Positions 7,692 through 17,433 of a stretch of 64,000 nt of DNA are shown here, one piece after another. This stretch comes from Caulobacter flavus. GTDB taxonomy: Bacteria; Pseudomonadota; Alphaproteobacteria; Caulobacterales; Caulobacteraceae. The stretch covers positions 4,996,001 to 5,060,000 of the forward strand of contig NZ_CP026100.1 in assembly GCF_003722335.1 (NCBI RefSeq). The letters run 5' to 3'. The notes beneath the pieces are model-generated. The model saw only the letters and a program-made list of their open reading frames with translations. It had not been told where the DNA came from and searched no databases. The position numbers and the translations under genes are program-made. Numbering within the stretch: the stretch's first letter is position 1; the number at the start of each line of letters is the position of its first letter.

Positions 7692-8534
7692 TCACGCGGG
7701 CTTCTTGAAGCGCAGGGTCATGCGGTCGCTTTCGCCGATGGCGTCGTACTTGGCGCGATCGAAGTTCGGATCGGCCGGCTGGCCCGACGGCGCCGACTGG
7801 CGGGTGGGCGGCAGGGTCCAGACGCCGAAGGGGTGATCCTTGGTGTCCTTGGGGTTGGCGTTGATCTCGGACTTGGCGTCGAGCTTGAAGCCGGCCTTCT
7901 CGGCGATGGCCACGACGGTCGAGGTGGCCATGTAGCCGCCGGCGCCGGGGCTCTTCTCGTCGGCCGGCTCGGCGCGGTGCTCCTCGATGGCCAGCACGCC
8001 GCCCGGCTTCAGCACGGCGAAGAAGTCGGCAAAGATCTTGTCGACCTCGCCCGGACGGCCGGTCCAGTTGTGGACGTTGCGGGCGGTCAAAACGAGGTCG
8101 GCCGAGCCCGGCGCGCCCAGCGGCGCGGCCACCGGTCCGAAGTCGACGAACTTGACCTTGCCGTACTTGGCCTCGTCGGCGAAGCGGGCCTCGAAGGCCG
8201 CGCGGCCCTTGCGGGCGCCTTCCGACAGCTTGGGATTGGCCAGGTCGGCGACGCCGGCGACGTAGGTCCCCTTGGTGGCCTTGGCGTAGGGCGCGAGGAT
8301 CTCGGTCCAGTAGCCGCCGCCGGGCGAGACCTCGATCACGGTCTGGCCGGGCTTGAGCCCCCAGAACGCCAGGCTCTCGTAGGGATGACGAGCGCCGTCG
8401 CGGGCGACGCTGGCCGGCGTGCGGTCGGGCGAGGCGACGGCGGCCTTGAGGGCGGCGTCGGCGGCCAGGGCGCCGGCTGTGGGAACGAGGGCCGCTGCGG
8501 CGGCGAGGATCAGCAGGTGGCGGCGGGCGGGCAT
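7692..8534 (-). CDS. Exported methyltransferase-fold protein, paralog of the neighbour
   Basis: A 280-residue protein with a Sec-type signal peptide (MPARRHLLIL, then a hydrophobic run, cleavage near ALAAD). The mature part shares order and wording with the 6705-7610 product: motif I TVIEVSPGGGYWTEIL, LTARNVHNWTG, LKPGGVLAIEEHR, the EINANPKDTKDHPFGVW block and a terminal YDAIGESDRMTLRF. It belongs to the group annotated as predicted methyltransferase COG4798. The two genes are in the same direction, 81 bases apart, and look like a tandem duplication in which one copy became a lipoprotein. The substrate is unknown. Confidence 0.8.
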   Translation of the reverse strand: MPARRHLLILAAAAALVPTAGALAADAALKAAVASPDRTPASVARDGARHPYESLAFWGLKPGQTVIEVSPGGGYWTEILAPYAKATKGTYVAGVADLANPKLSEGARKGRAAFEARFADEAKYGKVKFVDFGPVAAPLGAPGSADLVLTARNVHNWTGRPGEVDKIFADFFAVLKPGGVLAIEEHRAEPADEKSPGAGGYMATSTVVAIAEKAGFKLDAKSEINANPKDTKDHPFGVWTLPPTRQSAPSGQPADPNFDRAKYDAIGESDRMTLRFKKPA

Positions 8535-8665
8535 GGTCTGTCTCCGTCGTCGTCGAGGTGACGGACCTTAACCTTGGGTGGCGTCCGATCAAGCGATTCC
8601 GGCCCATCGAGGCCACGCTTCGCGCCGGCGCCTCCGAAGCCGTTGCATTCAAAAACGTCGCACCC

Positions 8666-8693
8666 CTTGAAGTCGAAAAACGGCCTCCCAACT
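8666..8693 (+). promoter_or_regulatory. Heat-shock (sigma-32-type) promoter candidate
   Basis: CTTGAA at 8666-8671, a 14-base spacer and TCCCAACT at 8686-8693 fit the heat-shock sigma factor pattern CTTGAA...CCCCATNT at most positions. It lies about 117 bases upstream of the hsp20 start, leaving a leader that carries the RNA thermometer described next. Seen by eye only. Confidence 0.55.
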
Positions 8694-8699
8694 ATTCAA

Positions 8700-8812
8700 C
8701 CGAAGGCGCTGGACAGCCGGGCCTTCCGGATCACAGACGAGGCCGATTTCGGGTCGTCGAAGGTTCGAACACTGACTGCAACCTTGCTTGAGAAGAAGGT
8801 TCTACACTTATG
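8700..8812 (+). ncRNA. ROSE-like RNA thermometer in hsp20 leader
   Basis: The last hairpin of the leader pairs AACCTT (8780-8785) and CTT (8787-8789) with AAG (8793-8795) and AAGGTT (8796-8801), leaving G8786 bulged and a GAG loop. The left arm contains TTGCT (8784-8788), matching the ROSE hallmark U-U/C-G-C-U, and the right arm contains the Shine-Dalgarno AAGAAGG ten bases before the ATG. A second hairpin, GACGA/TCGTC with an inner CCG/CGG, spans about 8737-8759. In ROSE elements heating melts the pairing and frees the ribosome site of small heat-shock genes. Confidence 0.75.
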
Positions 8813-9286
8813 CGTACGATCGATCTTTCGCCCCTGTACCGTTCGCTTGTCGGCTTCGACCGCCTGGCCGCGCAACTCGACGCCGCCGCCAAGACCGAAG
8901 CCGCCTCGGGCTATCCGCCCTACAACATCGAGCGCACCGACGAGAACACCTACCGCATCGAGATCGCCGTCGCCGGCTTCAAGCCGGAAGAACTGTCGAT
9001 CGAGGCCAAGGAAGGCCTGCTGACCGTCTCGGGCCGCAAGGCGGCCAACGACGAGACCAAGCGCTACCTGCATCGCGGCCTCGCCGAGCGCAATTTCGAC
9101 CGCCGCTTCCAGTTGGCCGACTACGTGGTGGTGACCGACGCGGCCCTGGCCGACGGCCTGCTGACCATCGCGCTGAAGCGCGAGCTGCCCGAAGCCCTCA
9201 AGCCCCGGACCATCCCGATCAGCACGGGCGCCGTCGCCGCCGACGGCGACGCCTCCACCCTGATCGAGGGCGAAAAGGCCGCCTAA
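8810..9286 (+). CDS. Small heat-shock protein, Hsp20 family
   Basis: A 158-residue alpha-crystallin-domain chaperone that holds unfolding proteins in the cytoplasm for refolding. The domain spans about residues 36-135: YNIERTDENTYRIEIAVAGF opens it, LSIEAKEGLLTVSG is the central strand pair and ADGLLTIAL is the conserved C-terminal strand, followed by KPRTIPI, the I-x-I-type tail used in oligomer assembly. The N-terminus MRTIDLSPLYRS resembles the IbpA group. Expression should be heat-controlled at two levels, by the promoter and by the ROSE-like leader. A strong terminator follows. Confidence 0.93.
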   Translation: MRTIDLSPLYRSLVGFDRLAAQLDAAAKTEAASGYPPYNIERTDENTYRIEIAVAGFKPEELSIEAKEGLLTVSGRKAANDETKRYLHRGLAERNFDRRFQLADYVVVTDAALADGLLTIALKRELPEALKPRTIPISTGAVAADGDASTLIEGEKAA

Positions 9287-9332
9287 GGGCGACCGATCGC
9301 TTTCTTCCCTTCTGAATTCCCCTCCGACTTTC

Positions 9333-9362
9333 GGGCGGCGCGACCTCGCGCCGCCCTTTTTT
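9333..9362 (+). terminator. Rho-independent terminator of hsp20
   Basis: A perfect 10-bp stem GGGCGGCGCG (9333-9342) and CGCGCCGCCC (9347-9356) with an ACCT loop is followed by six T residues. It sits 47 bases after the hsp20 stop codon. Confidence 0.93.
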
Positions 9363-9471
9363 ACGTCTGCACCGGCTCTGCACGACGAGCGGTCGGACCG
9401 TGCACGCCCGCGCCGCCGGGGCTGCAAGCGCCCCGCCTAACCAGAAGGCTCCGACACAGGGAGCCCTTCCG

Positions 9472-11058
9472 ATGCCCGCCCTTCGATCGCCGTCCGCCGC
9501 GCCGTTCTGGATGAAGCCCGTGGCGGCCGCCGTGCTGGCGCTGGCGGCCGACCAGCTGCTCTACCGGCAGGCGGCGGGCGCGAACCTGGGCCTGGTGTTC
9601 CTGCTGGCGACCTTGGCCGTCGCCCTTGCCGCCCCCACGTCGCGCAAGGCCTGGCCGGCCCTGCTGCTGGCGGCCGCTTTCGCCGCTCTGATGATCGAGG
9701 CGCCGGGAAGGCTGGCCCTGGTGTTCTGCGTGCTGAGCCTGGGCGTCGCGGCGCTGTCGGCCCGCGCCGGCGCCCGCGACGACGCCTGGCGCTGGGCCCA
9801 AAGGCTGGGGTTCTGGCTGGCCATGGCCCTGGTGGCGCCGATCCTCGACTTTCTGGCCCTGCGCAAGCATCGCACGGCGAGCGGCGACCTCGTGCTGCGC
9901 CGCCTTCCGGTACTGGTGCTGCCGGTGGTCGGCGGCATGGTGTTCGTGGCGCTGTTCACCGCCGCCAATCCGGTGATCGCCCAGGCGCTGGGCCAGATGC
10001 GCCTGCCGCTGTTCGACCCCGCCCGGCTGGTCTTCGCCGGACTGGTGGGCGTCTGCGCCTGGGCCCTGCTGCGCCCGCGCTTTCTCAGAACGACGCAGGG
10101 CCTGCCCGCCGGCTCCGGCGCGCCCCTGCCGGGCGTCAGCGTCGCCTCGGTCGGCCTGTCGCTGGTGGTGTTCAACGCCCTGTTCGCCCTGCAGAACGGC
10201 CTGGACGTCGCCTTCCTGTGGTCGCGCGCGCCCCTGCCCGAGGGCGTGACCCTGGCCGAATATGCCCATCGCGGCGCCTATCCCCTGATCGCCACGGCGC
10301 TGCTGGCCGGCCTGTTCGTGCTGGTCGCCCTGGCGCCGGGATCGGCCACGGCCCGCTCGACCTGGCTGAGGCGACTGGTGGTGCTGTGGGTGGCGCAGAA
10401 CCTGTTCCTGGTGGCCTCGTCGATCCTGCGCACGGCGGACTATATCGACGCCTACGGCCTGACCCGCCTGCGGATCGCCGCCCTGATCTGGATGGCGCTG
10501 GTGGGCGTGGGCCTGGCCCTGATCTGCTGGCGGATGCTGCGGGGCAAGAGCGGCGCGTGGCTGGTCAACGCCAACGTCCTCGCCGCCGGCGTCGTGCTGG
10601 CCGCGTGCGCCGTGATCGATCTGGGCGCCGTCGCGGCGGACTGGAACAGCCGCCACGCCAGGGACGTGGGCGGGCGCGCCTCCGAACTCGACGTCTGCTA
10701 CCTGGAGCGGCTGGGCGACTCTTCGGTCGTGGCGCTGAGCCGCCTGCGCGCCCGCCCCCTGCCCCAGCCCCTGGCAGCCCGCGCGGCCTGGTCGCGCACG
10801 CTGCTGCTGGAGGACCTCTCCAGGCGTCAGGCTGATTGGCGCAGCTGGACCTGGCGCGGCGAGCGGCGGCTGCGAGCGGCTCTGGCGCTGGGCCCCAGCG
10901 ACCTCGTCGTCAGGGTGCCGGCCGGACTGGAAGACTGCGACGGCTATCCGATGACCAATCCGGGCCGCGTGGACCCGTCGACCCCGCCGCGGGCCGTTCC
11001 CCTGGTCCCAATCGCCCCGTTGACCTCCGACGTCGCAAGCGGAACATCTGCGCCATGA
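9472..11058 (+). CDS. DUF4173-family polytopic membrane protein
   Basis: A 528-residue integral membrane protein. At least ten hydrophobic segments are visible from residue 10 to 400, then a soluble C-terminal region of about 130 residues (VCYLERLGDSS onward). The pattern, with LGFWLAMALVAPILDFLAL and FTAANPVI segments, resembles the DUF4173 family. The start ATG at 9472 has AGGGAG upstream; a GTG at 9400 would add an unlikely Ala/Pro-rich leader. Its stop overlaps the response-regulator start (ATGA, 11055-11058), so it is the first gene of a three-gene unit with a two-component system and is likely to serve or sense for it. Confidence 0.75.
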   Translation: MPALRSPSAAPFWMKPVAAAVLALAADQLLYRQAAGANLGLVFLLATLAVALAAPTSRKAWPALLLAAAFAALMIEAPGRLALVFCVLSLGVAALSARAGARDDAWRWAQRLGFWLAMALVAPILDFLALRKHRTASGDLVLRRLPVLVLPVVGGMVFVALFTAANPVIAQALGQMRLPLFDPARLVFAGLVGVCAWALLRPRFLRTTQGLPAGSGAPLPGVSVASVGLSLVVFNALFALQNGLDVAFLWSRAPLPEGVTLAEYAHRGAYPLIATALLAGLFVLVALAPGSATARSTWLRRLVVLWVAQNLFLVASSILRTADYIDAYGLTRLRIAALIWMALVGVGLALICWRMLRGKSGAWLVNANVLAAGVVLAACAVIDLGAVAADWNSRHARDVGGRASELDVCYLERLGDSSVVALSRLRARPLPQPLAARAAWSRTLLLEDLSRRQADWRSWTWRGERRLRAALALGPSDLVVRVPAGLEDCDGYPMTNPGRVDPSTPPRAVPLVPIAPLTSDVASGTSAP

Positions 11059-11768
11059 CTCAGCCCATCCTGATCGTCGACGACGAGCCGCATATCCGCG
11101 AGCTGCTGGCCTTCGCCCTGGGCAAGGCCGGCTACGCCACGGTCGAGGCCGGCGACGGCGAGGCGGCGCTGGAGGCGATCGCTGCCCACAAGCCGGCCCT
11201 GGTGGTGCTGGACATCAACATGCCGCGCCTGAACGGACTGGACGTCTGTCGGCGGATCCGCGCCGAGGGCCAGTTGCCGGTGCTGCTGTTGTCGTCGCGC
11301 GACGACGAGATCGACCGGGTGCTGGGCATCGAACTGGGCGCCGACGACTACGTGGTCAAGCCGTTCAGCCCGCGCGAGGTGACCGCCCGGGTCAGCGCGA
11401 TCCTGCGCCGCGCCAGCGCCGCCGCGCCGGTCGAGGAGCCCAAGCTGGTCAGCCACGGCCGCCTCAGCCTGGAGGCCGAGGCCTGGCGAGCCGCCTGGGG
11501 CGGCGAGGAGGCGACGCTGACCGTCACCGAGTTCGGCATCCTGTGGACCCTGGCCAGCGCCCCGCGCCGGGTGTTCAGCCGCGACGCCATCATCGACCGC
11601 CTGCGCGGGCCCGGCTTCGCGCTGACCGACCGCACCATCGACAGCCACGTGCGCAACCTGCGCGCCAAGTTCGCCAAGCTGGGCGGCGTCGACCTGATCG
11701 AGACCCGTCCGGGCGTCGGCTATCGCCTGGGTCCGTGCCAGGGCACGAGTCAGAGCGCCGGGGCGTGA
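11055..11768 (+). CDS. OmpR/PhoB-family response regulator
   Basis: A 237-residue transcription factor. The receiver domain has D9/D10 and phosphoacceptor D53 (VVLDINMPRLNG) and the conserved Lys in DDYVVKPFSP. After a short Ala-rich linker, the winged-helix DNA-binding domain (about 135-232) has LTVTEFGILWTL, the recognition-helix region TDRTIDSHVRNLRAKF and the wing TRPGVGYRLG. It overlaps the upstream membrane protein by ATGA and the downstream kinase by GTGA, so the three are translated as one unit. The best-known system of similar make-up is CreBC with CreD, but orthology is not shown. Confidence 0.92.
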   Translation: MTQPILIVDDEPHIRELLAFALGKAGYATVEAGDGEAALEAIAAHKPALVVLDINMPRLNGLDVCRRIRAEGQLPVLLLSSRDDEIDRVLGIELGADDYVVKPFSPREVTARVSAILRRASAAAPVEEPKLVSHGRLSLEAEAWRAAWGGEEATLTVTEFGILWTLASAPRRVFSRDAIIDRLRGPGFALTDRTIDSHVRNLRAKFAKLGGVDLIETRPGVGYRLGPCQGTSQSAGA

Positions 11769-13357
11769 TCGCCGCGCTGGACGCCTGGAAGGACGCGGTG
11801 AAGCGGCGCTGGCCGGCGCTGCGGCTGCGCAGCATCCTGCTGGCGGTGCTGCTGTTCGCCGCCTCGATGCCCGCGATCGGCGGGGTGTTCCTGCGCAGCT
11901 ACGAGAACACCCTGGTTCGCCAGACCGAGGCCGAGCTGGCCGCCCAGGGCGCGGCCCTGGCCGCGACGGCCGCGGCGCTGTGGCCCGGCGCCCCGCCGCC
12001 GGCCCCCGCGCCACGTCCGGATCCGGAAGATCCCTACTATTACCGGCCCGAGCGGCCGAGCATCGACCTGTCGGCCGCCCCCATCCTGCCCGAGCGTCCC
12101 TCGCCCGCCCCGGGCGCAGCGGCGCCGGACCTCGCCGCCAGCGCGGCGGCCGCCCGCCTCGACCACATCTTCGCCGACACCACGCGCAGCACCCTGGCCG
12201 CCATCGTCCTGACCGACGCGCGCGGACGCGTCGTGCGGGGCCTGGGCGCCGGCGGCGACCTGTCGGCCCTGCCCGAGGTGCGCGAGGCGCTGGCCGGACG
12301 GTCGCAGACCGTGCTGCGCCGCAACGGCCAGTACCGCCAGCGCTCGATCTGGGAGCTGTTCAGCCGGGCCTCGGCGGTGCGGCTGCACCATGCCCGCCCG
12401 GTCGAGGTGGGCGGCCGGACGGTCGGGGTGCTCTTGCTGTCGCGCTCGCCGCGCGGCCTGTTCAAGGGCCTGCACGAGGATCGCGGCAAGCTGCTGCTGG
12501 GCGCCGGGGTCATACTGGTGGTGCTGTTCGGCCTGGCGGGCCTGGTGTCGCGCGGGGTGACCCGGCCGATCGAGCAGCTCAGCGCCGCCACGCGGGTCAT
12601 GGCGGCCGGCCGGGGCGAACCGCCCGAGACGCCGCGCACGGCCGCCGTCGAGATCCAGGCGCTGTACGACGACTTCCGCGCCATGTCGGACGCCATCGAC
12701 CGTCGGTCACGCTACCTGCGCGACTTCGCCGCCGCGCTGAGCCACGAGTTCAAGACGCCGCTGGCCGGGGTGCGCGGCGCCATCGAGCTGCTGCAGGACC
12801 ACTATCCCACCATGAGCCAGGCCGAGCGCGAGCGGTTCCTGGCCAACATCGCCGCCGACAACGCCCGCCTGTCGGCCCTGGTCGGACGCCTGCTGGAACT
12901 GGCCCGCGCCGACATGGCCACGCCCGAGGCCGGCGTCGCCGCCGCGCCAGCGGCCGCGGCCAGGACCGTGGCGGCGGCCCTTTCGACGCCCGTCTTCACG
13001 GTCGCCAGCGACCTGCCCGCCGACCTGCCGCCCGTCGCCGCCCCGCTGGCGATGATCGAGACGGTGCTGACCGTGCTGGTCGAGAACAGCCGCCAGGCCG
13101 GCGCCGGCAAGGTCGCGATCAGCGGCCACGACCGGGGCGGCAGCGTCGTTCTGGTGGTCGCCGACGACGGACCAGGCGTGCCTGCGGCCGACGCCGTCCG
13201 ACTGTTCGAGCCGTTCTTCACCACGCGCCGGACCGAAGGCGGAACCGGCCTTGGCCTGTCGATCGCCCGCTCGCTGGCCCGCGCCCACGGCGGCGAGGTG
13301 GCCTATGTCGCCGACCCGGACGGCGCCCGCTTCACCCTGTCGCTGCCGACGGCCTGA
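11765..13357 (+). CDS. Membrane sensor histidine kinase (CreC-like)
   Basis: A 530-residue kinase. Membrane segments lie at about 21-43 and 243-261, enclosing a 200-residue periplasmic sensor that includes a proline-rich stretch (75-120) with the unusual run PYYYRP. A HAMP region (262-315) leads to the H-box LSHEFKTPLAG with His327, and the ATPase domain shows the N-box near LVENSRQAG, DDGPGVP and GTGLGLSIA. It starts with GTG at 11765, overlapping the regulator stop. It should phosphorylate the adjacent regulator; the ligand is unknown, and the overlapping membrane protein may take part in sensing. Confidence 0.9.
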   Translation: MIAALDAWKDAVKRRWPALRLRSILLAVLLFAASMPAIGGVFLRSYENTLVRQTEAELAAQGAALAATAAALWPGAPPPAPAPRPDPEDPYYYRPERPSIDLSAAPILPERPSPAPGAAAPDLAASAAAARLDHIFADTTRSTLAAIVLTDARGRVVRGLGAGGDLSALPEVREALAGRSQTVLRRNGQYRQRSIWELFSRASAVRLHHARPVEVGGRTVGVLLLSRSPRGLFKGLHEDRGKLLLGAGVILVVLFGLAGLVSRGVTRPIEQLSAATRVMAAGRGEPPETPRTAAVEIQALYDDFRAMSDAIDRRSRYLRDFAAALSHEFKTPLAGVRGAIELLQDHYPTMSQAERERFLANIAADNARLSALVGRLLELARADMATPEAGVAAAPAAAARTVAAALSTPVFTVASDLPADLPPVAAPLAMIETVLTVLVENSRQAGAGKVAISGHDRGGSVVLVVADDGPGVPAADAVRLFEPFFTTRRTEGGTGLGLSIARSLARAHGGEVAYVADPDGARFTLSLPTA

Positions 13358-13447
13358 TCGTCTGCACGAAATCTCCACATGGGTTCCATCAGGGCGCCCC
13401 ACGCCGTCCGTAGGGTGCGATCTCGCCTTTCCGGCCAGGAGATTTCC

Positions 13448-13648
13448 ATGCTGACCGCCGCCCCGCCCGCCTCCGACTGCCAGGTCGAACTCGACATCGC
13501 AGCCGGCCGCTGCACCTGGGCCGTCACCCGCCCCGACGGCATGCGCCTGTCGGGCGAGGCGGCCGATCCGGCCTTCGCCCGCAGCCAGAGCCACCTGGCG
13601 GCCGTGATGCTGGACGCCTTCGCCTCCCTGAAGCGCCGCCGCTTCTAG
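13448..13648 (+). CDS. Small protein of unknown function
   Basis: A 66-residue protein with AGGAG eight bases before its ATG. It has two beta-strand-like stretches (CQVELDIAAGRCTWAV and PDGMRLSGEA), then a helix with HLAAVMLDAFASL and a basic RRRF end. There is no signal peptide or membrane segment, and I do not recognise the family. The good ribosome site and GC-typical codon use support it as a real gene. Confidence 0.6.
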   Translation: MLTAAPPASDCQVELDIAAGRCTWAVTRPDGMRLSGEAADPAFARSQSHLAAVMLDAFASLKRRRF

Positions 13649-13677
13649 ACCCGCCTCGTCTTCGCCCCAAGGCGGGT
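13649..13677. terminator. Hairpin between small gene and peptidase gene
   Basis: ACCCGCCT (13649-13656) and AGGCGGGT (13670-13677) form an 8-bp stem directly after the stop codon. There is no T tract, so it may be a weak terminator or an RNA-stabilising hairpin. Confidence 0.4.
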
Positions 13678-13721
13678 GTAAGCGGAGCCATCGCTTCATC
13701 CGCAAGGGCCACAGCTTCTCC

Positions 13722-15236
<1,515 letters not shown>

Positions 15237-15250
15237 GGTCAAGACCGCCT

Positions 15251-15346
15251 GCGGCCCTTCGGGCCACCTCCCCCAGAGGGGGAGGATCTTGGCGCTCCAG
15301 ATGCTCCCCCCTCTGCGGGAGCTGTCGCGGAGCGACTGAGGGGGTC
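15251..15346. repeat. Pair of intergenic hairpin repeats, opposite orientation
   Basis: Two GC-rich units occupy the space between convergent genes: 15251-15288 (GGCCCTTCGGGCC core followed by CCCCCAGAGGGGG) and 15301-15346 (TCCCCCCTCTGCGGGAGCTG, then TCGCGGAGCGA). They resemble the units at 4424-4672 and 41930-42011. They probably work as bidirectional transcript ends. Confidence 0.7.
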
Positions 15347-15353
15347 CCGGCGC

Positions 15354-16562
15354 CTACGCCTTCAACCCGAACGGGTCGTCGATCGAGGGCGACGGCGGGG
15401 TGAACCAGGCCGCGCCGTCGGCCGTGACGTACATGTGGTCCTCCAGGCGCACGCCGAAGCGGCCGGGGATCACGATCATCGGCTCGTTCGAAAAGCACAT
15501 GCCAGGCGCCAGCGGCGTGGCGTCGCCGCGCACCAGGTAGGGACCCTCGTGGATCGACAGGCCGATGCCGTGTCCCGTGCGATGCGGCAGGCCCGGCAGG
15601 GCGTAGTCCGGACCCAGGCCATGGCGTTCGAGCACCTGGCGGGCGACCGCGTCGATGGTCTCGCACGGCAGGCCCGGACGCACGGCGGCGAAGGCGGCGG
15701 CCTGGGCTTCGTGCTCGATCTCCCAGATCCGGCGATGTTCGTCGCCGGGCGTCCCGAACACGTAGGTGCGGGTGATGTCGGCCTGGTAGCCCTCGACCTG
15801 GCAGCCGGTGTCGATCAGCACCAGGTCGCCCTCGGCCAGTTCCTGGTCGCCGGGCAGGCCGTGCGGATAGGCCGTCGCCTCGCCGAACTGCACGGCGCAG
15901 AAGGTCGAGCCGCCGCCGCTGGCCGCGCGGTGGGCCTCGTCGATGAAGCGCTTGACCTCGCTGGCCCGCACGCCGGGCGCCAGCACCGCGCCGGCGCGGC
16001 GATGCACGTCCAGCGTGATGGCCTTGGCGTAGCGCAGCAGGGCCAGCTCGGCGTCGGACTTCACGCCCCGGCAGCCGTCGACCACCGCCCCGGCGTCCTT
16101 GACCGACAGCGACGGCGCGGCGTCGCGCAGGGCCGAGAACAGCGAGAACGGCGCGGCCGGATCGAGGGCCAGGACGTCGGCGCCCAGCTGAGCCAGCGAA
16201 CGACCGACCAGGGCGGCGGGGCTCTCGTGCTCCTGCCACAGGCGGATCTCGACCTCGACCTTCAGGTCAGCTTGCAACGAGCCCAGCTCGAAGGCCGGGC
16301 AGATCATCACCGGCGCGCCGGCGACCGGCAGCAGAAGGGCCACCAGCCGTTCGGTCGCGCCCCACGGCACGCCGGTGAAATAGCGCAGCGAGGCCCCGGC
16401 CCCGATCAGCAGGGCGTCGGCGCCCAGGGCGCGGGTCAGCCCCCTCGCCTTCTCCAGCCGCGCCTCGTACTCGGCCGCGCCGATGGCAGGCGGCCGGCCC
16501 GCCCGCGGCGAAAGGCCGGCCAGCTCGGCGGCCATGGTCGATCCGCCCACGCCCAGGGTCAA
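15354..16562 (-). CDS. M24-family metallopeptidase (Xaa-Pro aminopeptidase type)
   Basis: A 402-residue pita-bread-fold peptidase. The N-terminal creatinase-like domain (about 40-160) contains FTGVPWG. The catalytic domain has the metal ligands expected for the family: D in LIDTGCQVEGYQ, D in ADITRTYVFG, H in HRTGHGIGL, E in FSNEPMI and E in VRLEDHMYV. These enzymes remove the N-terminal residue before proline. The start is taken as TTG at 16562: AGGA lies upstream, and the resulting TLGVGGST N-terminus resembles relatives that begin with a similar GGST motif. ATG codons on either side fit less well. It is divergent from a GntR regulator. Confidence 0.85.
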   Translation of the reverse strand: MTLGVGGSTMAAELAGLSPRAGRPPAIGAAEYEARLEKARGLTRALGADALLIGAGASLRYFTGVPWGATERLVALLLPVAGAPVMICPAFELGSLQADLKVEVEIRLWQEHESPAALVGRSLAQLGADVLALDPAAPFSLFSALRDAAPSLSVKDAGAVVDGCRGVKSDAELALLRYAKAITLDVHRRAGAVLAPGVRASEVKRFIDEAHRAASGGGSTFCAVQFGEATAYPHGLPGDQELAEGDLVLIDTGCQVEGYQADITRTYVFGTPGDEHRRIWEIEHEAQAAAFAAVRPGLPCETIDAVARQVLERHGLGPDYALPGLPHRTGHGIGLSIHEGPYLVRGDATPLAPGMCFSNEPMIVIPGRFGVRLEDHMYVTADGAAWFTPPSPSIDDPFGLKA

Positions 16563-16732
16563 TGCGGTGTTCCTCGTCTTGTCGCGACCGGCCCGGTCGA
16601 TATCCACGCGCGCAGGATCGCCGGATTCGCCTGCCGCCGGACGAGCGACGTCGCCGCCGAACGCTCAAACACACGCATACCGGCTTTGCAGGCGGCTCGA
16701 TATGTCCGAGGTTTAATCTAGGGCCCGGGATA

Positions 16733-16746
16733 TTCTGGTATACGGG
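16733..16746. promoter_or_regulatory. GntR-type operator candidate
   Basis: TGGTATACGG contains the palindrome GTATAC (16738-16743), close to the TGGTATACCA form bound by several FCD-type GntR regulators. It lies about 50 bases before the GntR start and in the shared promoter with the M24 peptidase, so it may control both. Confidence 0.4.
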
Positions 16747-16791
16747 CCGTCTCGGCGCGGGGGCGCCGAATTGGGGCTCAGTTCACAGCGC

Positions 16792-17433
16792 ATGAGTATC
16801 GTCGTCCGCACCCTGTCCGATCAGACCTACGAGATCGTGAGACGGAGGATCCTGACGGGCGAGATGCCGCCCGGAACGGCGGTGCGTCAGGACACCATCG
16901 CCGCCGAACTGGGGGTGTCGAAGATCCCGCTGCGCGAGGCGCTGAGCCGGCTGGAGCAGGACGGGCTGCTCAGTTCCTATCCCAACAAGGGCTACGTGGT
17001 GCGCCAGGCCTCGACGGAAGAGGCCAGCGAGGTCTTCGCCCTGCGCCTGAAGCTGGAGCCGGGCGCGGCGGCCGAGGCGGCGCTCAAGGCCGTTCCCGAC
17101 GACCATCTGCGGGCCGAGACAGCGCTGGCGGCGCTGGAGGCCGAGCTCGGCAAGCCGCAGGGCGACCACGTGACCTGCAACCGCGCCTTCCACATGGCCC
17201 TGGTCCGCCCCGGCGGACACATCACCAGCCAGTTGGTCGAGCGACTGCAGATCCTGTCGGAGCGCTACGTGCGCATCCACCTCGAACCGCTGGGCCGCGA
17301 CGAGCGCGCCAGCCGCGAGCACCGGGCCATCCTCGACGCCTGGAAGGCCGGCGACGCGGCGCGGGTGGAGGCGCTGCTCGCCGGGCACATCGAGGGCACG
17401 CTGGCCGACCTGCGCCAGCAACTCGCCGCCTAG
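16792..17433 (+). CDS. GntR-family transcriptional regulator (FCD type)
   Basis: A 213-residue regulator. The N-terminal winged helix (about 5-70) has ILTGEMPPGTAVRQ, LGVSKIPLREALSRLEQDGL and YPNKGYVVR. The C-terminal FCD helical ligand domain has the metal/ligand residues suggested by RLKLEPGAAAEAAL, HMAL and EHRAIL. The ATG at 16792 is chosen; a TTG at 16771 would add seven residues. It converges on the ABC transporter gene with stops overlapping in a shared CTAG. The peptidase gene transcribed divergently is the most likely target. Confidence 0.88.
   Translation: MSIVVRTLSDQTYEIVRRRILTGEMPPGTAVRQDTIAAELGVSKIPLREALSRLEQDGLLSSYPNKGYVVRQASTEEASEVFALRLKLEPGAAAEAALKAVPDDHLRAETALAALEAELGKPQGDHVTCNRAFHMALVRPGGHITSQLVERLQILSERYVRIHLEPLGRDERASREHRAILDAWKAGDAARVEALLAGHIEGTLADLRQQLAA

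Noticed and set aside
9333..9362. Possible CRISPR-like or tandem repeat
   Set aside because: Single hairpin with a T tract, a plain terminator. No arrays of spaced repeats were seen anywhere in the window.
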